Below are positions 44,124-54,502 of a stretch of DNA of 64,000 nucleotides, one piece after another. The notes beneath the pieces are model-generated. The model was not told the origin of the DNA, made no database searches, and saw nothing but the letters and a program-made list of their open reading frames with translations. Both the position numbers and the translations under genes were made by a program. Position 1 is the stretch's first letter. Each line of letters begins with the position of its first letter. The DNA lies in NCBI GenBank assembly GCA_025356395.1, contig JANXTA010000064.1:62001-126000 (forward strand). Reading direction: 5' to 3'. The stretch comes from Betaproteobacteria bacterium (GTDB taxonomy: Bacteria > Pseudomonadota > Gammaproteobacteria > Burkholderiales > Burkholderiaceae_D).

Positions 44124-46235
44124 TTAGTGCAGCAGGAACTGCTGCATGAACAGCACCTGCACATAGAACTGGAAGTCCGCGTTGGGCTTCCGCGCGAAGC
44201 CGTGGCCTTCGTTGTCGGCCAGCAGATACCAGACCGGGATGTGGTTGGCGCGCACCTTCTCGACGATCTGGACCGCCTCCTGATACGGCACGCGCGGATC
44301 GTTGAGACCCTGCACGACGAACAGCGGCTTCCTGATGTTCGACGCCTTCGACAACGGCGAGATTCTGTCGAAGAACGCGCGCATCGCCGGGTCGCGCTCG
44401 TCACCGTATTCGACGCGACGCAGGTCGCGGCGATAGGTCTCGGTGCGCTCCAGGAAGCTCGTGAAGTTAGAGATGCCGACGACGTCGATCGAGGCTGCGA
44501 TGCGGTCCGAATAGGTCGTGGCGACCGCGAGGCTCATGTAGCCGCCGTAGCTGCCACCGGTGACCATGATGCGGTTCGCATCAAGGTCCGGCTGGGTCGC
44601 GACCCAGTCGAGCAGCGCGCCGATGTCCTTGACCGAGTCCTCGCGCTTCATGCCGTCGTCGAGCGAGATGTAGGTCTTGCCGTAGCCGCTCGAGCCGCGC
44701 ACGTTTGGCTGGATCAGGGCGATGCCGAGTTCGTCGATGAAGTAGTTGCTGCGTCCCAGGAAGCCGATGCCGGCCTGGCCTTCGGGGCCGCCGTGGATGT
44801 TGATCAGCACCGGGCGCTTGCCGGCGAAGCGTGCCGGCGCACGGTTGATCAGACCGCTGATCTCGAGTCCGTCGAAGCTCTTCCACTTGATGATCTCGGC
44901 CTCGCGGAACGGCGTCGTGTCGATGCCGTCGACCAAGGCCCGCGTCCATTGCTGGACCTTGCCGCCGTGCAGGTCGAGCGTGTAGACGTCGCCCGGGCTC
45001 TGTGCTGAATTGACGGTGAAGGCGATCTCGTCGTGGTTGCCCGACTTGGCGAAGCGCAGCCGCGCGATGCTGCCGGAGCCGGCAGCGGCGGGTAGCGCCG
45101 GCAGCGCGATCTGCTTGCCGGTCGCGAGGTCGATGACGCGCATCTCGCGACGGCCGGCCACGTTGACGACGATGCAGGCCAGGTCACGGCGGCCGACGGT
45201 GTCGTCACCGGCGGCATCCTCGCCGTGCATCACGATCGAGTCGACGTCCCAGGGGATGTCGCGCGTCAACGCGCGGCGCTTGCCGGTGGCCAGGTCCATC
45301 ACCATCATCTGCGCGAACTCGCCATCCTCGTCGCTGGTGTAGACCAGGTGCTTGCCGTCGCGCGTGAGATGGATGTCGCCGAGGTTGACCTTCTTCGCGG
45401 CCGCGCCTTTCGCATTCACGATCGGCAGCACCGCGGGCAGAACCTGTACGCGCGCGCCGTCGGCCACGGCGATCTTCCAGATCACGCTCTCGTTGGCCGA
45501 GCGGTACTCGCGGGCGTACAGCGTCTTGTCGCCCTTGGCCCAGCGTAACTCGCCCCAGCCACCGCCAGGCAGGCTGACGATCTTGCGCTTGGCCTCGGGC
45601 TTGAGCGGGTCGAGCACGAAAACGTCGGTGGTCACCGCGTCGCGCTTGGCCGTCTTGTCGAGCTGGGTCGATTCCATCAGCAGCGCGTTGCCCGCGTGGT
45701 TCCACGAGCCGATGCCGTGCTTCTCGGTCGGGTCGGTCAGCAGCGTCGTCTGCTTCGTCGCGAAGTCGTAGCGATAGAGCTGTGCGGCCTCGTTGCCGCC
45801 GGTGTCGCGCGAGTACACGAGGTAGTCGCCGCGCTTCGGCTCGAAGCTGGCGTTGCCGACCGGATCGGGGAAGTCGGTGAGCGGCTCGAGCGTGCCCATC
45901 GGCTGGTCGAGCAGATGCAGCTGGGTCGTCGCATCGCGGCGATACGCGACCAATATCGCGCGCTTCGTCGGATGCCAGGCGATCACGCTGACCGCCTTGA
46001 AGTCGGTGTACTTGCCTATGCGGTCGGCGAGCGCCTTCGGCACGTCGGGAATGCCCTCCGCCTTGAGGTGCTCGTTGGGCCTGATCACGTCGGCCGCGAC
46101 GACCTTCATCGGCTCGGGCGGCGGCGGGGTCGCGCTCTGCATCGGCGCCTGGGTCGGTGCGCAGGCTGCGAGGCTCAGGGCGAGTGCGGCGGACGTCGAG
46201 GCGAGAAAGGCGGACTGGGTCGTGAAGGGGCGCAT
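44124..46235 (-). CDS. prolyl oligopeptidase family (S9) serine peptidase lipoprotein
   Basis: 703 aa from ATG 46235 (MRPFTTQSAFLASTSAALAL). Lipobox LAAC suggests a lipid-anchored envelope enzyme. A beta-propeller of about 400 residues (AWHPTKRAILVAYRRDATTQ, GDIHLTRDGKHLVYTSDEDG) is followed by the hydrolase domain. The nucleophile is in VTGGSYGGYMSLAVATT, the acid in QGLNDPRVPYQEAVQ and the His in DNEGHGFARKPN. Cleaves short peptides after Pro or other residues. Longer upstream frame is antisense-like. Intact. Confidence 0.9.
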   Translation of the reverse strand: MRPFTTQSAFLASTSAALALSLAACAPTQAPMQSATPPPPEPMKVVAADVIRPNEHLKAEGIPDVPKALADRIGKYTDFKAVSVIAWHPTKRAILVAYRRDATTQLHLLDQPMGTLEPLTDFPDPVGNASFEPKRGDYLVYSRDTGGNEAAQLYRYDFATKQTTLLTDPTEKHGIGSWNHAGNALLMESTQLDKTAKRDAVTTDVFVLDPLKPEAKRKIVSLPGGGWGELRWAKGDKTLYAREYRSANESVIWKIAVADGARVQVLPAVLPIVNAKGAAAKKVNLGDIHLTRDGKHLVYTSDEDGEFAQMMVMDLATGKRRALTRDIPWDVDSIVMHGEDAAGDDTVGRRDLACIVVNVAGRREMRVIDLATGKQIALPALPAAAGSGSIARLRFAKSGNHDEIAFTVNSAQSPGDVYTLDLHGGKVQQWTRALVDGIDTTPFREAEIIKWKSFDGLEISGLINRAPARFAGKRPVLINIHGGPEGQAGIGFLGRSNYFIDELGIALIQPNVRGSSGYGKTYISLDDGMKREDSVKDIGALLDWVATQPDLDANRIMVTGGSYGGYMSLAVATTYSDRIAASIDVVGISNFTSFLERTETYRRDLRRVEYGDERDPAMRAFFDRISPLSKASNIRKPLFVVQGLNDPRVPYQEAVQIVEKVRANHIPVWYLLADNEGHGFARKPNADFQFYVQVLFMQQFLLH

Positions 46236-46297
46236 GGCAACCTGGAACAATTTTCGGAAGCCGGATTCTACAAGCAGCATCCGCTGCTGCCGCGCCT

Positions 46298-47095
46298 TCA
46301 GCGCGAGGTCTTCAACGCCTTCCAGTCCATGCCTTCGCTCGGCCGCAAGGTCAGCACCTCGCAGCCCTCGGTCGTCACCAGCACCGTGTGTTCCCACTGC
46401 GCCGACAGCGACCGGTCGCGCGTCACGACGGTCCATCCGTCGTCCAGTGCCTCGACGTCGCACCCGCCTGCGTTGAGCATCGGCTCGATGGTGAAGGTCA
46501 TGCCCGGCATCAGGTGCACGCCGGTGCCGCGCTGGCCGAAGTGCACGACCTGTGGCGGCTCATGCATGGCGGCGCCGATGCCATGGCCACAGAAGTCGCG
46601 CACGACGCTGTAGCCGTGGGTCCGCGCGTGCGCCTGGATGGCGGCACCCACGTCGCCGAGCGTCTTGCCCGCGCGCACTTCGAGGATGCCGAGATAGAGG
46701 CTCTCCTGCGTGACCCGCATCAGCCGCGCCGCTTCGTTCGACGCGGTGCCCGCGACATACATCGCGCTGGTGTCGCCATGCATGCCCTTGCGCTGCACGA
46801 CGACGTCGATGTTCAGCACGTCGCCGTCCGTCAGCGTGCGGTCGTCGGGGACCCCGTGGCATACGACCTCGTTGACCGAGATGCACGTCGCGTGGCGATA
46901 ACCGAGGTAGCCGACGCAGGCCGGCACGCCGCCGTGGTCGACGATGTGGTCGTGGCACAGGCGATCGAGCGTGGCGGTGGTGACGCCTGGACGCACGTAC
47001 GACCCGATCATCTCGAGGACGCCGACGGCGATGTCCGAAGCCTCGCGCATCGCGGCGAGCATCGGTTCGGATTTGGCGTGGGTGACTTTGAGCAT
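46298..47095 (-). CDS. map: type I methionine aminopeptidase
   Basis: 265 aa. Removes the initiator Met. Metal-site motifs are complete: HATCISVNEVVCHGVPDDRT, DVLNIDVVVQRKGMHGDTSA with the two Asp, DFCGHGIGAAMHEPPQVVHF with the His, MTFTIEPMLNAGG with the Glu, and SAQWEHTVLVTTEG with the last Glu neighbourhood. Not next to rpsB, where the main copy often is, so this may be a second map gene. Confidence 0.94.
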   Translation of the reverse strand: MLKVTHAKSEPMLAAMREASDIAVGVLEMIGSYVRPGVTTATLDRLCHDHIVDHGGVPACVGYLGYRHATCISVNEVVCHGVPDDRTLTDGDVLNIDVVVQRKGMHGDTSAMYVAGTASNEAARLMRVTQESLYLGILEVRAGKTLGDVGAAIQAHARTHGYSVVRDFCGHGIGAAMHEPPQVVHFGQRGTGVHLMPGMTFTIEPMLNAGGCDVEALDDGWTVVTRDRSLSAQWEHTVLVTTEGCEVLTLRPSEGMDWKALKTSR

Positions 47096-47115
47096 GTGAA
47101 CGATTCAGTACAGGT

Positions 47116-48183
47116 TCAGGGGGCGTCCCAGAACTCGGCGTTGGGACTGGTGGAGGGAGCCGACAGGCCGAAGTGTCGATAGGCGGTCAGCGTGGCGACG
47201 CGACCGCGTGGCGTGCGATGCAGGAAGCCCTGCTGGATCAGGAAGGGCTCGATGACGTCCTCGATGGTGTCGCGCTCCTCGCCGATCGCGGACGCCAGGT
47301 TGTCGAGGCCGACCGGGCCGCCGTCGAACTTGTGGAGGATCGCTTCGAGCAGTTTGCGGTCCATCACGTCGAGGCCGAGCGCGTCGACGTCGAGCATCTT
47401 CAAAGCCGTGTCGGCCACGGCCGATGTGACGCGGCCGTCCGCGCGCATGTCCGCGTAGTCGCGCACGCGACGCAGCAACCGGTTGGCGATGCGCGGCGTG
47501 CCACGGGAACGCTTGGCGAGCTCCATCGCGCCTTCGGCGTCGATCGGCGTGCCGAGCAGCGCGGCGGAGCGCAGCACGATGCGCTGCACTTCGTCGGGCG
47601 TGTAGAACTCGAGCCGCGCGACGATGCCGAAGCGGTCGCGCAGCGGGTTGGTCAGCATGCCGGCGCGCGTGGTCGCACCGACCAGCGTGAAAGGCTGCAG
47701 GTCGAGCTTGACGCTGCGGGCCGCTGGGCCCTCGCCGATCATGATGTCGATCTGGAAGTCCTCGAGCGCGGGGTAGAGGATCTCCTCGACGACCGGCGAC
47801 AGCCGATGGATCTCGTCGATGAACAGCACGTCGTTCTTCTCGAGATTGGTCAGCAGCGCGGCGAGATCGCCCGGCCGCTCGAGCACCGGGCCCGACGTTT
47901 GGCGCATGTGCACGCCCATCTCGCGCGCAACGATGTGCGCGAGCGTGGTCTTGCCGAGGCCCGGCGGGCCGAACAGCAGCACGTGGTCTAGTGACTCGCC
48001 GCGCTTGCGAGCGGCGCCGATGAAGATCTCGAGTTGCTCGCGGATCTTGACCTGGCCGATGTATTCGTCGAGCGCCTTCGGACGCAGCGCGCGTTCGAAG
48101 ACCTCCTCGTTGGGCGAGGCGGGCGCCGAGGAGATGACGCGCGGTTCGGCACGTTCGGAGGTGAGGCGGTCGGACTCGATCAT
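47116..48183 (-). CDS. ruvB: Holliday junction branch migration helicase RuvB
   Basis: 355 aa from ATG 48183 ([20 protein letters not shown]). Walker [21 protein letters not shown], Walker [18 protein letters not shown], sensor 1 [20 protein letters not shown] and the C-terminal winged helix [20 protein letters not shown] with [16 protein letters not shown] are present. AAA+ motor that drives RuvA-bound junctions. In this genome ruvB is separated from ruvA by about 4.2 kb of other genes. Confidence 0.97.
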   Translation of the reverse strand: MIESDRLTSERAEPRVISSAPASPNEEVFERALRPKALDEYIGQVKIREQLEIFIGAARKRGESLDHVLLFGPPGLGKTTLAHIVAREMGVHMRQTSGPVLERPGDLAALLTNLEKNDVLFIDEIHRLSPVVEEILYPALEDFQIDIMIGEGPAARSVKLDLQPFTLVGATTRAGMLTNPLRDRFGIVARLEFYTPDEVQRIVLRSAALLGTPIDAEGAMELAKRSRGTPRIANRLLRRVRDYADMRADGRVTSAVADTALKMLDVDALGLDVMDRKLLEAILHKFDGGPVGLDNLASAIGEERDTIEDVIEPFLIQQGFLHRTPRGRVATLTAYRHFGLSAPSTSPNAEFWDAP

Positions 48184-48232
48184 GGGGCGACTACTTATAT
48201 GCGGGACAGGACATGGCACACGCTGGCCGCCG

Positions 48233-48649
48233 TCACCACTGCACCGCTACGTCGTACGCGGACAGCGCGGCGTGGTTGGACAGGATGGTCAGCCCCTCGA
48301 CGCGTGCCTGAGCGACCAGCATGCGATCGAAGGGATCGCGATGATGCTGCGCGAGGGCAGCGTGTTCCGTGACATGGTCGATCTCGATCGGCAACATGTC
48401 GATGTCGTTGTCGCGCTGTTGTCGCTGCAGCAGTCGGTCCACCGGCAAGGTCAGAATCAACTTACCCGTGATGCATTTGATTTGGATTTCCCAAAGGCTC
48501 GCGATGCTGACGAAGAGCCGATTGCGTGTATCCGCGACCAGCAAACGAATGGCCTCGGGTAGCCGCTGGGGTGCCTGGTCCATGAACAGAAGCGCATGCG
48601 TATCGAGCAGGAAGCGGCCCGTTGCAGGGACGTGTACCGGTTTTTTCAT
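48233..48649 (-). CDS. vapC: VapC-type PIN domain toxin
   Basis: 138 aa. [20 protein letters not shown] holds the first Asp, [17 protein letters not shown] the Glu, and [20 protein letters not shown] the second pair of Asp of the PIN ribonuclease site, so the active centre is intact. The start overlaps the antitoxin stop (ATGA). The N-terminal extension before RFLLDT is about ten residues. Expected to cut tRNA or rRNA when free. Confidence 0.88.
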   Translation of the reverse strand: MKKPVHVPATGRFLLDTHALLFMDQAPQRLPEAIRLLVADTRNRLFVSIASLWEIQIKCITGKLILTLPVDRLLQRQQRDNDIDMLPIEIDHVTEHAALAQHHRDPFDRMLVAQARVEGLTILSNHAALSAYDVAVQW

Positions 48650-48921
48650 CGGCTCCGACGCGCGCGCGCCTTCTTCGATGGTTCGATGGCTTCGCCGTAC
48701 CAGGCCGCCTCGTCCGGCATCGGCGCGTCGAAATCGTCGGCCATCCAGAATGCGGGGCCTTCGTGAAGCCCGAGAACTCTTGCCGCTGGACGCGCCTGCA
48801 CGGCAACCAAGCGGACGACGGGCTTGTTGGCCCGCGCGATCACGACCTCTTCACCGGCCTCGGCGCGCGCGATCAATTCGGATAGCGTGGTCTTCGCTTC
48901 GTGGACGTTGACGGTGGTCAT
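48646..48921 (-). CDS. Phd/YefM family antitoxin
   Basis: 91 aa from ATG 48921. MTTVNVHEAKTTLSELIARA then EAGEEVVIARANKPVVRLVA is a complete Phd-type DNA-binding fold. The C-terminal segment (PAFWMADDFDAPMPDEAAWY) is the usual toxin-wrapping tail paired with PIN toxins. Antitoxin-first order with ATGA overlap ensures coupled translation. A palindrome at 48954 is the likely operator. Confidence 0.88.
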   Translation of the reverse strand: MTTVNVHEAKTTLSELIARAEAGEEVVIARANKPVVRLVAVQARPAARVLGLHEGPAFWMADDFDAPMPDEAAWYGEAIEPSKKARARRSR

Positions 48922-48953
48922 CAGGTCGGCTCGGGGAATGGGGTTAGTCCATA

Positions 48954-48965
48954 TGTTAGCTAACA
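48954..48965. promoter_or_regulatory. operator palindrome for the phd/vapC module
   Basis: TGTTAGCTAACA, a perfect 12-bp palindrome 33 bp upstream of the antitoxin ATG; an additional GGTTAG lies next to it. Autoregulation by the antitoxin-toxin complex would be expected here. Confidence 0.6.
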
Positions 48966-48987
48966 CGGCTTCGGCTTGCAAGGTGAA

Positions 48988-50597
48988 TCAAGGAGAAGCG
49001 GCTGCGCGTTCGCCGACACACCCCACTCGGTCGGTGGGCGTCAGATCGCTTCGCAGCGCTACGTGCTGCCTGCGGACCGGCTTGCCGAGCGGCAGGTACT
49101 CGACGACGCGAACCGGATCGTCCTTCGTGTCCTGCACGCCAACCGTGGCCGGCGTATCGGTGCGTCGCGTGACATTGATGCTGCGCAGGATCTGGCCATC
49201 GCGGATGCCCAGGACATACGCCGGGCCGTCGGGGTCGACTCCGACGATCTTCCGCGTCTTCAGCGACGCTTCGAAATCGAAGCCCACATCGAATGGCCGG
49301 TCCTCGATCGCCTCGATGCCGATGCAGCGGGTCAGGTCGCCGTCGACGAGCGACAACCGTTGACCGCGATCGATATACCGCGCGATGTCCTTGGCGGCGT
49401 TCGGGACGCCGTGCGGATCTGCCAATCCCAGCGGGCCGCGAGCAGCATGCCGCGCCAGTAGGGCAGCTTGCCGATCGTGTTGCCTTCGGAGAAGTAGCGA
49501 GGACCGATCTCTGCGTTGGGCATTTCGTTTTCGTGTGGGCCCGCGAGAGCACGAAGCACGTCGTCGTAGGCATTCGCGTACTACGCGAGATCGATCAGGT
49601 GCCATCGCAATCGCAGCAGGTGGGTGTAGTAGTCGGTGAATCCTTCGCCGAACCATTTGCCGAGCGCCTCCGGCTCGGGCGAGGTGCCGAGACCCAACGG
49701 ATTCCAGGTGTAGAAATACTCGTGCGTGAACAATGCATCGAGTTCTTCGAGCGACTGGATCGGCGTGGTCCAGGTCGCGAAGCTGCGCGTCAGACCCGTG
49801 CTACCGGTCGATCGCTGGCGCCGCGTCGCACGGATCGGCGTCGACGTGACGAGGAAGTCGGGCTGGTCGTCGTCCCGCCAGAAGTCGCGCGTGCCATCGA
49901 CGATGGCGGCCACCCGATCCGCGAGCTCGCTGTCACGAAAGGGCCAGTCGCCGCGGATGGCCGTGACGAGTCGGCCGCCACGCACGGAGCGTGATCGCAA
50001 CCGGAAGTCGCCGCCGATGAAGATCGATGCCCTGAAAAGGTCCGCCGGCCCGGCGAATTCGACGTGCTCGCGATCGAGGCCGAAGCTCGATGCGAAGTTC
50101 CACTCGGCAGGCAGGCCGGAGAAGCGGACGCGCACATGCACCCGCGCTTGGTTGGACGTCGGCACGACCCAGGTCGTCCAGCCGATCCACTCGAAATAGG
50201 CTGGCTGGATCAGCGGCAGGTATTCGGTCCGCCACGGCACGCTCGGCTCGCCGTCCTCGATCTGCCTGAGCCGGTAGCGGACCTGCAGCATCGCGCCGGG
50301 TCGATGAACGACGCGCTTGAGCTGCGCATCGTCCGTGCCCTCGAGCTTCGCTCCCGGCGTGAAGATTTCAAGTCCTTCGAGACTGCGCTCGGCGTGCTCC
50401 GCGCTCGCCCATGTGCCCGGGATGTGCAAAGTCGAACGACCGCTGCGGTCACCCTTGAATCGCAGCGTGATCGCGTAGCGATCGACCGAGACTTTGCGCA
50501 CTTCGGAGTCGACGGCGGTCGGGGTCGCACCCACAGCGATCGACGTCATCGCTGCCAACAGCAGCGACAAAAGGATGCGGAGCGCTTTCATGCGCAA
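48988..50597 (-). pseudogene. M61 family glycyl-aminopeptidase-like protein, broken
   Basis: Signal peptide (MRMKALRILLSLLLAAMTSI) and N-terminal domain are readable, then LFTHEYFYTWNPLGLGTSPE and WFGEGFTDYYTHLLRLRWHL. The zinc motif HExxH is changed to HEYFY. A TAG at 49581 follows HLIDLA; the frame continues as YYANAYDDVLRALAG, KLPYWRGMLLAARWDWQIRT, then shifts near 49440 into AAKDIARYIDRGQRLSLVDG and a PDZ-like end (GVDPDGPAYVLGIRDGQILR). A stop, a frameshift and a lost ligand make it inactive. The longest open part is 49581-50597. Confidence 0.75.
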
Positions 50598-50602
50598 TGC
50601 CC

Positions 50603-51550
50603 TCAGGCCGTGCGCTCCATGACGACCCGATTCCGCCCGGTCTGCTTGGCGCGATACAGCCGCATGTCGACCTCCTCGATGAAGTCGAGCACCACATCGG
50701 TATGCGTCGGCACGAGGGTACCGACCCCGACGCTGATCGTGAGGATCTGGCTAATCGGCGAGTCGGCGTGCGCGATCTGCTCCTCGAAGATCAGGTCGCG
50801 GCAACGCTCGGCGACGGTCGCTGCGGCGGTTTCGTCGGACTCGGGCAGCACCAGCACGAACTCCTCGCCGCCGAAGCGTGCGAAGAAGTCCTTCGGTCGC
50901 GTGCCTGCCTGGCTCAGCCGCTTGCCGACGCGCTTCAGGCACTCGTCGCCCTGCAGGTGCCCGTAGTGATCGTTGAACTGCTTGAAATAGTCGATGTCCA
51001 GCAGCACCAGCGACAGCGGCTGTCGATTGCGCAGCGCGTTGTTCCACTCGAGCTCAATCACCGAGTCGAACATGCGCCGGTTGGCGACACCGGTCAGGCC
51101 GTCCTTGAACGACCACTCCTCGAGTTCCTTCTGCAGGCCGGCGAGCTGCTCCTCGGTCTTCTTGCGGTCGCTGATGTCGAACATGAATCCGATCAGCGAC
51201 TCGACCTCGCCGTCGTCCTTGCGCACGACGTGCACCACGTCGCGGATCCACACGTAGCCACCGTCGCTGCGCAGCGCGCGATAGTCGGCTTCGTGGTCGA
51301 CACCCGCCAGCGACTGCGAGATGCAGAACTCGAACACGCGATCGCGATCGTCCGCGTGCATGCGGTCCACCCAGTCCTGCGCGCTCACCCAGCTCGACGG
51401 CGACCAACCCAACAACGTCTCGATCTGCGGACCGATGTACGCGAAGGTCTTGGTCGCCCAGTCGATCTTCCAGGGGATGGCCAGGGTCGATTCGAGCAGC
51501 GTCTTGTAGACGGCGTGGTCGGGTGCCATCCCGATCGTCGGGTCGTTCAT
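50603..51550 (-). CDS. PAS-GGDEF diguanylate cyclase
   Basis: 315 aa from ATG 51550. A PAS domain (residues ~20-135: YIGPQIETLLGWSPSSWVSA, EADYRALRSDGGYVWIRDVV) is followed by a GGDEF domain: SLVLLDIDYFKQFNDHYGHL and FARFGGEEFVLVLPESDE. The GGEEF site is active-type. RPKD five residues before it is an inhibitory I-site, so product feedback is likely. No membrane segment. Makes c-di-GMP. Start overlaps the upstream hypothetical gene stop (ATGA). Confidence 0.92.
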   Translation of the reverse strand: MNDPTIGMAPDHAVYKTLLESTLAIPWKIDWATKTFAYIGPQIETLLGWSPSSWVSAQDWVDRMHADDRDRVFEFCISQSLAGVDHEADYRALRSDGGYVWIRDVVHVVRKDDGEVESLIGFMFDISDRKKTEEQLAGLQKELEEWSFKDGLTGVANRRMFDSVIELEWNNALRNRQPLSLVLLDIDYFKQFNDHYGHLQGDECLKRVGKRLSQAGTRPKDFFARFGGEEFVLVLPESDETAAATVAERCRDLIFEEQIAHADSPISQILTISVGVGTLVPTHTDVVLDFIEEVDMRLYRAKQTGRNRVVMERTA

Positions 51551-52353
51551 CGCGGACTGCCCCTGAAGCCGGCGAGGTTGGAGAGAAGGTTGGGCAACTG
51601 CGCCGCCGCCGCATCCATCAGGCGCTCGCCGAGCCGCTGCGTCAGGCGTTCGCCGATCGCGTCCGACGGCGCCGTCGTCACCGACTCCAGCAGGCGCTGC
51701 AGCCGCTTCGTGCGTTCGGGGTCGGTCGCGCGCAGGGGCAACAGCATCAACGACGCATCGCCGAACTGCGACGCGGCGCGGGCATCGAGTTCGGTGAACG
51801 CTCCCGCGATGCCCGCACCACCCGGGCCGACGGCCACGCGACGCTTGAGCGTGTGGATCGCCTGTTGCGCGGCCCGCGCATCGATCGCACGCTGCGCCTG
51901 ACGCCCGAGCTCGGTGTCGATGGTGCTGGCGATGAACGCGATGTCGTCCTGGGTCCACGGGATGTTGACCGCGTAGAGCAGGTCGCTGTGTTCGAGCTTG
52001 AGCAGCGGTCCGTTGCGTGCTTCCTCGTCGGCGAGCGCCGCATCGACCTGCCGCAGCGCTTCGTCGAACCACGGGTTGCCGCGCTTCCATTGCGGCCCGA
52101 GGTTGGCCTGCTGGCCGATGACGTCGACGAAGTAGGGTGGCAGCGTGCGCCGCAACTGCTTCGAGAAGACGGCGACGGTCTCTTCGACCAGGGGTAGGTC
52201 GAGCCGGTTGGCGAGCGCGCGCAGCGATGCGTCACGCGTGGCGCTGGTCGCGATCGGCGCGGTCCGGATCTGTGCCCTGGCCGATAGCGGTACGGCGACC
52301 AGCAGGCTCGTGAAGATGGCCAGGGTCGCGAGTGTCCGCGAGCCACCCTTCAC
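51547..52353 (-). CDS. secreted protein of unknown function
   Basis: 268 aa from a GTG at 52353 that overlaps the ruvA stop (GTGA). The signal peptide is [20 protein letters not shown]. The rest is helical and charged ([40 protein letters not shown]). No family recognised. Coupled by overlapping codons to ruvA before and to the GGDEF gene after, so one transcript ruvA-unknown-GGDEF is likely. A possible sensor partner for the cyclase, but this is only from position. Confidence 0.65.
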   Translation of the reverse strand: MKGGSRTLATLAIFTSLLVAVPLSARAQIRTAPIATSATRDASLRALANRLDLPLVEETVAVFSKQLRRTLPPYFVDVIGQQANLGPQWKRGNPWFDEALRQVDAALADEEARNGPLLKLEHSDLLYAVNIPWTQDDIAFIASTIDTELGRQAQRAIDARAAQQAIHTLKRRVAVGPGGAGIAGAFTELDARAASQFGDASLMLLPLRATDPERTKRLQRLLESVTTAPSDAIGERLTQRLGERLMDAAAAQLPNLLSNLAGFRGSPR

Positions 52354-52937
52354 GACTTCGACAACGCCTTCAGCGCTTGGCGGATGCCGTCCGACACGCT
52401 GCTGTTCGCGCTTACCTGCTTGATCGCGAACAGCGCTTCCTTGTCGGAATAACCGAGGGCCTGCAGCGCCTTGAGGATGTCGGGTCCGGCGTCGCCGGCA
52501 TCCATCGAAGACAGGCCCGCAGGTACCGCGAGGTCGGCGCCGAGCTTGCCCTTGAGTTCGAGCAGCAGCCGTTCGGCGGTCTTCTTGCCGATGCCGGGGA
52601 TCTGGATCATCCGCGCCGCGTCCTGCAGCGTGATGGCCTGCGCGAGATCGCCGATCGACAGGCCGGACAACACCGCGAGCGCGATGCGCGGACCGACGCC
52701 GGAAATCTTGATCAGCTCACGAAACGCGGCCCGCTCGGCTTGCGTGCCGAAGCCGTACAGCAGTTGCGCGTCCTCGCGCACCACGAGATGCGCCAACAGC
52801 ATGACGCGCTCGCCGACGGCGGGCAGGTTGTAGAGCGTGCTCATCGGGACGTCGAGCTCGTAGCCCACGCCGCCACAGTCGATCAGAACCTGCGGCGGTG
52901 TCTTGTCGAGCAGGGTTCCTGCGATGCGGCCGATCAC
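52350..52937 (-). CDS. ruvA: Holliday junction DNA-binding protein RuvA
   Basis: 195 aa. [20 protein letters not shown] and [20 protein letters not shown] form the OB domain; [20 protein letters not shown] and [20 protein letters not shown] are the two HhH motifs that hold the junction; the C-terminal domain [20 protein letters not shown] binds RuvB. Intact. Separated from ruvC by a peroxiredoxin gene. Confidence 0.96.
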   Translation of the reverse strand: MIGRIAGTLLDKTPPQVLIDCGGVGYELDVPMSTLYNLPAVGERVMLLAHLVVREDAQLLYGFGTQAERAAFRELIKISGVGPRIALAVLSGLSIGDLAQAITLQDAARMIQIPGIGKKTAERLLLELKGKLGADLAVPAGLSSMDAGDAGPDILKALQALGYSDKEALFAIKQVSANSSVSDGIRQALKALSKS

Positions 52938-52968
52938 GCGGTGAACCGACGGTTGCGACTCAAGCGAC

Positions 52969-53475
52969 TCAGCCGAGTTGCTTGAGCAGCGTGGCCGCGT
53001 CGCTGATTTCGAACTTGCCGCCCATGTCGACGTTGAGCTGCTTCACGACGCCGTCGTCGACCACCATCGAATAGCGTTGCGAGCGAATGCCCATGCCGCG
53101 CGCGGTGAGGTCGAGTTCGAGGCCCATCTTCTTCGTCAGGTCGCCCGAGCCGTCGCCCATCATGTGGACCTTGCCGCCGGTGTGTTGGTCGCGGCCCCAC
53201 GCGCCCATCACGAACGCGTCGTTGACCGAGATGCACCAGATCTCGTCGATGCCCTTGGCCTTGAAGGCATCGTGATGCTCGATGTAGCCGGGTACGTGCT
53301 TGGCCGAACAGGTCGGCGTGAACGCGCCGGGCAGACCGAAGATCGCGAGCTTCTTGCCGCGAATGGCCTCTTCGACGTGGAAGCTTTTGGGACCGATGCT
53401 GCAATCGTTGCCTTCGATCTCGATGAATTCCTGCAGGGTCGCGTCAGGGAGGCGTTCGCCGATGGTGATCGTCAT
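52969..53475 (-). CDS. Prx5-type peroxiredoxin
   Basis: 168 aa from ATG 53475 ([20 protein letters not shown]). [20 protein letters not shown] carries the peroxidatic Cys with the usual Thr two before it, and [20 protein letters not shown] the second conserved Cys region. Prx5-family proteins reduce hydroperoxides, in proteobacteria often with glutathione/glutaredoxin. Unusual position inside a ruvC-ruvA pair. The longer frame upstream lies on ruvC and is noise. Confidence 0.93.
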   Translation of the reverse strand: MTITIGERLPDATLQEFIEIEGNDCSIGPKSFHVEEAIRGKKLAIFGLPGAFTPTCSAKHVPGYIEHHDAFKAKGIDEIWCISVNDAFVMGAWGRDQHTGGKVHMMGDGSGDLTKKMGLELDLTARGMGIRSQRYSMVVDDGVVKQLNVDMGGKFEISDAATLLKQLG

Positions 53476-53533
53476 GGTCTGGAAGACTGGGATGGGTCGA
53501 GGATTTACGATGATACGTGACCGATGCCGTCGA

Positions 53534-54094
53534 TCAGGCCCTGCCGCTGACCCGGCCGCGCCGCACGCGCAGGCGGCCGAGCGTGAGTTGCGCCTGTAGT
53601 TCCGGCGCGACCGCGGCGAGTGCGGCGATGCCGGCGCCCGCATGCGCGTGGCAGATCGCGCAGGCCAGCGCGTCGGCCGCGTCGGCGCCCGGCAGGCCCG
53701 ACAGGCGCAGCAGTCGCTTGACCATCTCCTGCACCTGCACCTTGCTGGCCTTGCCGTAGCCGACCGTGGCCTGCTTGGTCTGCAGCGCGGTGTATTCCGA
53801 TACGCCGATGCCACCGGTCATCAGCGCGCAGATCGCGGCGCCGCGGGCCTGTCCGAGCAGCAGCGTGGATTGCGGGTTGACGTTGACGAAGACCTTCTCG
53901 ATCGCGGCACAGGTGGGCCGATGCGTCGCGACGACTTCGCGCACGCTCTCGAAGATGACGTGCAGGCGTTCGGGTAGATCCGCATCGGGCGTCCGCACGA
54001 CGCCGCTCGCGACATACGAAAGCCGCGGTCCGTCGACGTCGATGACGCCGAAGCCGGTGAGGCGGAGGCCGGGGTCGATGCCGAGGATGCGCAC
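53534..54094 (-). CDS. ruvC: Holliday junction resolvase RuvC
   Basis: 186 aa from GTG 54094 ([20 protein letters not shown]). Acidic residues of the RNase H-like centre: the first Asp in LGIDPG, the Glu in [20 protein letters not shown] and the Asp in [15 protein letters not shown]. The region [11 protein letters not shown] is typical. A short Arg-rich tail ends the protein. Cuts junctions moved by RuvAB. Lies 2 nt after the Doc toxin gene. Confidence 0.95.
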   Translation of the reverse strand: MRILGIDPGLRLTGFGVIDVDGPRLSYVASGVVRTPDADLPERLHVIFESVREVVATHRPTCAAIEKVFVNVNPQSTLLLGQARGAAICALMTGGIGVSEYTALQTKQATVGYGKASKVQVQEMVKRLLRLSGLPGADAADALACAICHAHAGAGIAALAAVAPELQAQLTLGRLRVRRGRVSGRA

Positions 54095-54095
54095 G

Positions 54096-54500
54096 TCAAG
54101 GCTTCGAGGCGATTTGACGCGTCGTCTGCAATCGAAGCCAGTCGGCAAAGTCCGATTCCGACCATGTGTCATCCGCCAACGTGAGCACGGCACTGATGGT
54201 CTCGGCCTGGCCCGCTTCGAGGCGCCAGCCATTGGCAATGAGGAAGAGACCGGTCGCGAGCAGCCCCGCGCGTCGATTCCCGTCCACGAACTCGTGGTTC
54301 TTCACGAAACCGTAGGCGTACGCGGCAGCGAGTTCGTGAATATCCGGATCACCGTACTCGAACTTGTGGCGGGCACGCATCAACGCGGACTCGAGCAGTC
54401 CTTCGTCACGCACTCCGGCCGCGCCTCCATGTTCGGCAAGGCTTTCGCCGTGCAACAGGAGCAGTGCACGGCGCTCGACGCAGACCGGCGACATCGCCAT
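54096..54500 (-). CDS. doc: Doc (death on curing) family toxin
   Basis: 134 aa. The Fic-fold motif [20 protein letters not shown] (His69 within HxFxDGN) is the phosphotransfer site; the second-position Pro of the usual HPF is Glu. The N-terminal [20 protein letters not shown] and [20 protein letters not shown] match type II Doc proteins that inactivate EF-Tu by phosphorylation. Starts 2 nt after the antitoxin stop. Site complete, so likely active. Confidence 0.88.
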   Translation of the reverse strand: MAMSPVCVERRALLLLHGESLAEHGGAAGVRDEGLLESALMRARHKFEYGDPDIHELAAAYAYGFVKNHEFVDGNRRAGLLATGLFLIANGWRLEAGQAETISAVLTLADDTWSESDFADWLRLQTTRQIASKP

Positions 54501-54502
54501 TC

